Shown here in pieces: positions 58,588-64,000 of a stretch of 64,000 nucleotides of DNA (positions within the stretch are counted from its first letter, which is position 1; every line of letters begins with the position of its first letter). This DNA is from Xenococcaceae cyanobacterium MO_167.B27. GTDB lineage: Bacteria; Cyanobacteriota; Cyanobacteriia; Cyanobacteriales; Xenococcaceae. The DNA lies in NCBI GenBank assembly GCA_030065935.1, contig JASJCP010000003.1:1-64000 (forward strand), read 5' to 3'. A program made the position numbers and the translations under genes. Under the pieces are notes generated by a model. It saw only the letters and a program-made list of their open reading frames with translations. It ran no database searches and was not told the origin of the DNA.

Positions 58588-58776
58588 ATACATTATCGAA
58601 TATCTGATGAAGAAGCATTCATCTTAGAGCAATACTGTCTTCAAAGTGAAAAGACTAAAACTGATGTTATTAGGTCTTATATTCGTCAACTTAAGAGAAA
58701 GGTAAAGAAGCGGTGCGACCCTGGCGAGGTTTCCTCGCCCAAGGAACGCGCACCAAGAGAAGTTAGTAATAGTTAG
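58588..58776 (+). pseudogene. Start-less ribbon-helix-helix (CopG/Arc-like) protein fragment interrupted by a palindromic repeat
   Basis: RISDEEAFILEQYCLQSEKTKTDVIRSYIRQLKRKVKKR followed by palindrome-encoded CDPGEVSSPKERAPR; no in-frame ATG. Confidence 0.5.
58712..58754. repeat. Nested palindromic repeat GGTGCG..GGCGAGGTTTCCTCGCC..CGCACC
   Basis: Arms read directly. Confidence 0.85.
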
Positions 58777-58805
58777 GGTTTGACCAACTATTCATCAACC
58801 CTATT

Positions 58806-59330
58806 TTAATAATTTTGGTTTAATTGCTCTTTTAACGATGCTAGAGAAGCCCAACGACTATCAAGATATTTTTCGCTTTTAGTTTCGGTTTTAGCTGCAC
58901 CTTGACAACTTTCTCCGCACAATTGACGCAAAGGCATCGCTAGAGAAAATTGTTCATAAAGCCATTCTTCAGGGTCAAAATAACCGTTGGGGGACAGAGT
59001 TTCTGATAAATCTTCTACAGCAACTTCTCTTTCTAAAGGAAAGCTATCTATCTGTGTTGCTTCGAGCCAGATTAATTCGGAAGTATTTACTTCTAAACGA
59101 TGGTTATAATTCTGTAAACAGCGATCGCAAGTTAGGGTTACAATGGTTTCTGCTTGGACAATTAGCTCTAAAAAATTTCCCCCATGTCTGACAACTAATA
59201 TACCTCGCACTGGAGTTAGGGTATTCAAACCTGTAATAGCATCATTGATAGTAATTTCAATTTTGCGGTTTGGAGCTTTAAGTATTTGGGGGATATAAAT
59301 TGATTTCATAATAAGTAGAGACTTTAACAA
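58806..59330 (-). CDS. YceD/DUF177 family protein
   Basis: VTLTCDRCLQNYNHRLEVNTSELIW; C-term DSRWASLASLKEQ; Cys pair positions. Confidence 0.85.
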   Translation of the reverse strand: MLKSLLIMKSIYIPQILKAPNRKIEITINDAITGLNTLTPVRGILVVRHGGNFLELIVQAETIVTLTCDRCLQNYNHRLEVNTSELIWLEATQIDSFPLEREVAVEDLSETLSPNGYFDPEEWLYEQFSLAMPLRQLCGESCQGAAKTETKSEKYLDSRWASLASLKEQLNQNY

Positions 59331-59431
59331 TAGACAGTAACCAGTAACTCTTTCTTTGAGGTTAAAATTTCTGTTTTATTTAACACTCAATAGTCAAATA
59401 GGCGCAAATTGAACTGACTTTGGTTACTGAT

Positions 59432-59920
59432 TTAACGTCTTCGCACTACTAATCTACGGTTTGGCTCTTGACCACGGCTTTCTGTGGTTAAATCGGCTGA
59501 ATCCTGTAATAAAGAGTGAATTTGCCGTCTTTCTGCGGAAGATAGCTCTGGTATCTCCGTTTCTTGTCCTGTATTTCTCACCTCCTCTACAGCAGCATTA
59601 GCGATGGTTACTAGTTCTTGGTATCTTCTGACTCTGTAACCATCTAAATCAATGGTGTAAGAGCCTTGGATATCAGATTCTCGGTCAATATTGAGTATTG
59701 TATTGGCTAGATATTGTATAGCATCTATGTTTTTGCCTTTTTCTCCAATCAACAATTTGACTTGTTGTTGGGTAAGGTTAGTACTATCTATACCTAGCCA
59801 GCAAGAATCTGTATCTGTCGGTGTTGTATCTAACCCTTCTAAGATTACATTGGCTTTCGTTCCTATCAGTGCTAATAGTTCTTCTAGCCAATGTTTACCT
59901 CGTTCTGCTTTATTTTCCAT
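59432..59920 (-). CDS. Jag/KhpB-like R3H domain RNA-binding protein
   Basis: KLLIGEKGKNIDAIQYLANTILN KH-like, R3H region SSAERRQIHSLLQDSADLTTESRGQEPNRRLVVRRR; next to yidC. Confidence 0.9.
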   Translation of the reverse strand: MENKAERGKHWLEELLALIGTKANVILEGLDTTPTDTDSCWLGIDSTNLTQQQVKLLIGEKGKNIDAIQYLANTILNIDRESDIQGSYTIDLDGYRVRRYQELVTIANAAVEEVRNTGQETEIPELSSAERRQIHSLLQDSADLTTESRGQEPNRRLVVRRR

Positions 59921-59923
59921 AAC

Positions 59924-61081
59924 TTAAGAGGTTTTTTCTTTCTTTTTAGAACGCTTGCGCTCAAAGGGTAGTGCTTCCCGTGATTTTTCCGCTTTCTCTT
60001 GCTCTTCAACAATTTTTTGGATGTTATCGGGTAATGGCTCTCGCATTAAAACCCAAGTTTGCCCCATCTGGAACAAATTGGCTACTACGATATACATCAA
60101 TACTCCAGCAGGTAGAGGGAAGAAAAGAAACATACCACTAAACAGTACGGGAGTGATCTTATTCACGGTTTGCTGTTGATCGGCATTTGCACCACCACTG
60201 CTTCCTTGACTTCCTGTCATTTGTTGGTTGATGTAAATACTAATCCCAAAAAATAGCACCATCCCTAAAATGTCGAAGTTAATATTACCGTTTTCATCGG
60301 TAACTCCAACTTGCCCTAGAGCTTTAATGAATAAAAATCCTTTATTAGCTGCTATGCCAGGAATTGTTACTTGAATTGTAGCGTCTCCTGGTTCTAAGGC
60401 TTTAACTGTTCCGTCTTGTGCTACTTTAACTCTTTCTGAACCTTTGGTAATTTCCCACTGAGGAGCTAGGTCGTTATTAGCTAATGAATTTTCTGCTAAA
60501 AGATTGGATAAAGATTTCCCTTCGGGGGTTTGGAGTTCTACTTTGGTATTTTGTCCTACCACCAGCTTGTTACCAGCAGGAAGTAAAGCTTCTATCTTGT
60601 CGTGAACTGCGTCATTAATGTAGATATTTTGAGCTTTGGTAACAAAAGCTTGGGGTTGAATAAGCTCCATTTGCTCTCTGGGTAGAATCTGCACATCTAC
60701 CGTATAAGCAGTATCAGTGAAGGGTGAACCTCTTAAAGTGGCGAATAAAGCAAAGAGAATTGGCATTTGCAACAGTAATGGCAAACAACCAGCAAGGGGA
60801 TTACCAAATTCCTGCATTAGTTTTCCCATTTCTTCCTGTTGCTTGGCAGGATCGTTTTGATAGCGTTGCCGAATTTCGTCTTGTCGCTCTTTCATAAGAG
60901 GTTGAACAATACGCATTTTCCGCATATTGCGAATTTGCCCTGCACTTAGGGGGAATACAGCAAAGCGAATTACCAGAGTAAGAGCGATAATTGCTAAACC
61001 GTAACTTGGCACAATCCCGTAAAAAAAATCTAGGATTGGCAACATTATGTTATTGGAGATGAAGCCGATACCAAAATCCAT
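59924..61081 (-). CDS. yidC: YidC/Oxa1 membrane protein insertase
   Basis: [45 protein letters not shown]; synteny with rnpA-rpmH. Confidence 0.95.
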   Translation of the reverse strand: MDFGIGFISNNIMLPILDFFYGIVPSYGLAIIALTLVIRFAVFPLSAGQIRNMRKMRIVQPLMKERQDEIRQRYQNDPAKQQEEMGKLMQEFGNPLAGCLPLLLQMPILFALFATLRGSPFTDTAYTVDVQILPREQMELIQPQAFVTKAQNIYINDAVHDKIEALLPAGNKLVVGQNTKVELQTPEGKSLSNLLAENSLANNDLAPQWEITKGSERVKVAQDGTVKALEPGDATIQVTIPGIAANKGFLFIKALGQVGVTDENGNINFDILGMVLFFGISIYINQQMTGSQGSSGGANADQQQTVNKITPVLFSGMFLFFPLPAGVLMYIVVANLFQMGQTWVLMREPLPDNIQKIVEEQEKAEKSREALPFERKRSKKKEKTS

Positions 61082-61185
61082 TCTTAAATCCGTCCAGCCT
61101 TTGAGCGGTAATTTTTCTCAGTCTAGTGTAGCTGATTGCCGTTAGTTATCGGTCAGCTTGTTTGTAGTATAAAGATAATTTTTGC

Positions 61186-61578
61186 TTAAGATGCGATCGC
61201 TGCTGCTGATTTACCTGTTTTATTTGCTGCTTTCTCAGCGATGTAGTCAGAAATCTCGCGAAATCTCGGTACTGCTCGTAATTCTAAGCGACTTTTGTCT
61301 TTGAGAGTTACTACTAAGTCTCCCCATAAACCGATTCCTCTGGGAACTTTTACCACTTTAACTACTTCGTTGTAGATAATGTCGGTGCGTTCTCGACCCA
61401 TCCAACCCCCAGTTACCGAAATACGACGGTCTGTAATGCGATATCTTAGCCATAAAGCTCTAACAATTGCGCCTACTGTTAGAGGGATACAAATCACTGT
61501 AAAGGCTAGTAAAATATTGATGATTAAATCCCCAATATGAGGTCCACCTTCATAATAAACGTCTTCTTTAATGCCCAT
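61186..61578 (-). CDS. PH domain-containing membrane protein
   Basis: ITDRRISVTGGWMGRERTDIIYNEVVKVVKVPRGIGLWGDLVVTLKD. Confidence 0.85.
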   Translation of the reverse strand: MGIKEDVYYEGGPHIGDLIINILLAFTVICIPLTVGAIVRALWLRYRITDRRISVTGGWMGRERTDIIYNEVVKVVKVPRGIGLWGDLVVTLKDKSRLELRAVPRFREISDYIAEKAANKTGKSAAAIAS

Positions 61579-61948
61579 TGACTATTTTTGCTTCTATTAA
61601 TAACTGTTCTAATTCTCGCAAAAAATGCTCATATTTGCATTCTTTTGCTGAGGGCTTTACGATGATTACGATATCCCATCCCTCTGCCATTGTGGGGAGT
61701 ATTTTGGCTATCGCACCTCGAATTTGCCGTTTAATCCGATTACGTTTAACTGCTTTTTTACTTACTTTAGTGCTAATAGAGATACCGATCCTACTGGGAT
61801 TAATTGGGAACTGCTGGTCTTTCTTACCTGTGAATAATGCCCTCAATACTAGGTTAGGACTATAACAACTGATTCCTTGTTTATAAACAGAGCGAAAATC
61901 TCGCCAATGTTTGAGTCGATGGATTTTCCGCAATCCCACACTAATCAA
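61568..61948 (-). CDS. rnpA: Ribonuclease P protein component
   Basis: LKHWRDFRSVYKQG; RIGISISTKVSKKAVKRNRIKRQIRGAI. Confidence 0.94.
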   Translation of the reverse strand: MISVGLRKIHRLKHWRDFRSVYKQGISCYSPNLVLRALFTGKKDQQFPINPSRIGISISTKVSKKAVKRNRIKRQIRGAIAKILPTMAEGWDIVIIVKPSAKECKYEHFLRELEQLLIEAKIVNGH

Positions 61949-61962
61949 TAAGTTTTTCTAGG

Positions 61963-62100
61963 TTATACAGCTAAACGACGACGACCTCTTTTACGGCGAG
62001 CTTGGATCACCTTTTTACCATTTTTAGTTCGCATTCTAGCTCGAAATCCTGATGTTCTTTTTTGCTTGCGGTTTGTACCACCAAGAGTACGCTTGGTCAT
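61963..62100 (-). CDS. rpmH: 50S ribosomal protein L34 (45 aa; absent from ORF track)
   Basis: Reverse translation [45 protein letters not shown]. Confidence 0.97.
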   Translation of the reverse strand: MTKRTLGGTNRKQKRTSGFRARMRTKNGKKVIQARRKRGRRRLAV

Positions 62101-62223
62101 TTATTCTCTCCCTCCTGAGATTGGTAGTTTTCGCGATAAAAAGTCGAAGGTACTCCGCCTATGATAGGCGCAAGCCCGCTTCGAATTCGTCACAATCCCT
62201 AATTTTACTACAAGATTTAGATT

Positions 62224-62754
62224 TTAAGGATTGATGCTGATAATCCAAGTCCCTACATATTGACGAATGGGTAAATCTACAGCAGGTAGAACGTCGCAAT
62301 GAAAATAATAAGTTCCCACATCGGGATTTCTGACACCAGAAAAAACTAACTCCACCCTTCTACTTTCTCTAAGGGGTTCTTCTAGGTCAATTTCAATGAT
62401 TTGACTTTCTTGATCCCAAATTACTTCTCGCAGAGGTAAAGATTCTTTTCTGTTAACCCGAACTTCGATTCTATCTGTATCGAATTTTCCATCGAAGTAG
62501 TCAGGATATTTTATAAAAAATTTAGCTGCACCTCCTGTTAATTTTTTCCCTGAAATTCGCAATCGATAGCGATCGCGAGCCTTTCTCTTTCCGTTATAAT
62601 CTAAGTAGTAGTTGAGGATATTTTCGCGATTAACCCCACTAAAGATGGTTAAACCCCCTTGTGCATAACTGATTAGGGGAATACTGCTAACTATACAACC
62701 AGAGATGGCTAGGGTTGTAAAAAAACGTTTCCAAGAAATAGGAAGATTTAACAT
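62224..62754 (-). CDS. DUF2808 domain-containing protein
   Basis: Signal peptide; GGLTIFSGVNRENILNYYLDYNGKRKARDRYRLRISGKKL; FSGVRNPDVGTYYFHCDVL. Confidence 0.85.
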   Translation of the reverse strand: MLNLPISWKRFFTTLAISGCIVSSIPLISYAQGGLTIFSGVNRENILNYYLDYNGKRKARDRYRLRISGKKLTGGAAKFFIKYPDYFDGKFDTDRIEVRVNRKESLPLREVIWDQESQIIEIDLEEPLRESRRVELVFSGVRNPDVGTYYFHCDVLPAVDLPIRQYVGTWIISINP

Positions 62755-62891
62755 AAGCTCTCACACCTCTAGTAATGAATTAATATTTTGAGTGATTTTA
62801 TTTAAGGTTTCCTTTGATTTGACTTTAACAAAGTTTGCTATTTTTAAGACGTTAGACGATGCAAAAAGTGCCACCTTTGGTTAATTGATAA

Positions 62892-63383
62892 TTATCTATA
62901 CATAGCAAATTTTAAATTTAGAATATGGGTACATTCTGGTCTTTCATAACTCCGCCTGAAACCTTGAGCCAAATAAAATTTATCCGCCTCAGAATTGGTG
63001 GTTCTTAAATTAAGTACATCAAAGTGCTGTTGAGCTTGCTGAATAATCTGTTTTATCAGTTGAGTTCCAATACCTTGTCTTCTTTTTGACGATAATACAT
63101 ACAAATGGCGTACACGACCTAATCCCGAAACAGGATGGTAAGGATCGAGGTTTAAACCACATAAGGCAACCAGCTTATTATCATCTCTTGCTCCAAGCAG
63201 GATTTCACCTTCTCGGTTAAAACAATTTGTGCCAGAAATCCACTCGTCAACAAGACGTTGAACTAAGAAAATACCTTGATTTTTACTGTCTTCAATCAAG
63301 GGTTGAAGTTCCATAACATCAAAATGAAGTGGATCGATTCTTTTTATTTTGATAGCCATTGAATCCTCTGTCTGAGATTTCAC
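62892..63383 (-). CDS. GNAT N-acetyltransferase
   Basis: VRHLYVLSSKRRQGIGTQLIKQIIQQAQ acetyl-CoA binding motif. Confidence 0.9.
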   Translation of the reverse strand: MKSQTEDSMAIKIKRIDPLHFDVMELQPLIEDSKNQGIFLVQRLVDEWISGTNCFNREGEILLGARDDNKLVALCGLNLDPYHPVSGLGRVRHLYVLSSKRRQGIGTQLIKQIIQQAQQHFDVLNLRTTNSEADKFYLAQGFRRSYERPECTHILNLKFAMYR

Positions 63384-63403
63384 TGGAAAACTTATTAATT
63401 TAA

Positions 63404-64000
63404 TTAATCATCCATTTGCCAAGGTTGAGTGATATTTCCTTCATCGAGGATTTTCTTGGGACGCATTATTAATACTAGCTGACCAATGATGTTTGCTTCT
63501 GGTGGAGTTTCACACCATTGCAACTCTAGTTGGGTTTCGGTTTCTACGAGAAAATAGCTGTTAATATCCCATTCTTTAGCAGCGCGGTCTATAATAACTA
63601 ATACTTGTTCTATTCTTCCTGAGAGGTATTTAGGAAGACGATCGCTGGTACTCAAATAACCGACAGGATCCACTGCTTTTAAGATTAATTGCCAACCAGG
63701 AACAGGAACAAAACAGCCCCCAGTATTAAGATTGATACTGCGGAATGGTTCTTGAATTTCTACCCCAGAAAGCGCTTCTATGGCTTCGCGAGTAGGGGGA
63801 GAAGTCACCACTAGGGGAATAATGCGGGGTAATTCTTCTTCGACTTCTAGGCGATATACAGGGAGTAGAGGCGCAGTTTTTTGAGAAACTACGGTAAAAT
63901 CGCTCAATAGCTTTTCAATGGCTTCTCTTGCTGATTGAGAAGAGGCGAATTTTAGTCCTTTAGCAATGAGGCGAGATCGTTCTTGTAAGTCTTTTTTCTG
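63404..64000 (-). CDS. raf1: RuBisCO accumulation factor 1, partial (5' end beyond window)
   Basis: Frame stays open from 63907 to window edge (QKKDLQERSRLIAKGLKFASSQSAREAIEKLLSDFTVVSQKTAPLLPVYRLEVEEELPRIIPLV); C-term RPKKILDEGNITQPWQ. Confidence 0.88.
   Translation of the reverse strand, partial: QKKDLQERSRLIAKGLKFASSQSAREAIEKLLSDFTVVSQKTAPLLPVYRLEVEEELPRIIPLVVTSPPTREAIEALSGVEIQEPFRSINLNTGGCFVPVPGWQLILKAVDPVGYLSTSDRLPKYLSGRIEQVLVIIDRAAKEWDINSYFLVETETQLELQWCETPPEANIIGQLVLIMRPKKILDEGNITQPWQMDD

Noticed and set aside
62052-62234. 60-aa plus-strand ORF opposite rpmH
   Set aside because: Antisense to the clear L34 gene, which the ORF track omitted because of its length

Overview
64 kb cyanobacterial chromosomal window: abundant HIP1-type GCGATCGC octamers, a rpmH-rnpA-PH-yidC-jag-DUF177 housekeeping cluster, and the 3' part of a RuBisCO accumulation factor (raf1) gene at the right edge. 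Housekeeping genes (cimA, ferredoxins, EF-G2-type GTPase, rdgB, Fur-family regulator, yidC, rnpA, rpmH) alternate with accessory regions. The accessory highlights are: (1) two tandem Ser/Thr kinases fused to periplasmic-binding-protein sensor domains, plus a third decayed kinase copy; (2) a catalytically intact-looking IscB nuclease with an upstream HEARO/omega-RNA-like region; (3) a tnpB element whose right end supplies the C-terminus of a glycosyltransferase and whose RuvC-I upstream linker carries a palindromic repeat; (4) an approximately 18 kb island joining a sigma-like factor, DUF1822, CHASE2-CHAT, a Cys-rich secreted-type protein, TpsA, TpsB, TPR-CHAT and DUF928, invaded by VapBC, HigBA, HicB and an ISAs1 element; (5) an unassigned intergenic region with three strong hairpins upstream of a PEP-utilizing enzyme; (6) heptanucleotide tandem repeats, dispersed palindromes and two pairs of 163-bp direct repeats. 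Exact boundaries and target duplications were read directly for an IS1634-family element (24598..26611, TSD ATCTAT) and an ISAs1 element (37605..38986, TSD GACTGTTATG). No CRISPR array, rRNA or confident tRNA was found. Family assignments come from motif recognition without database searches.
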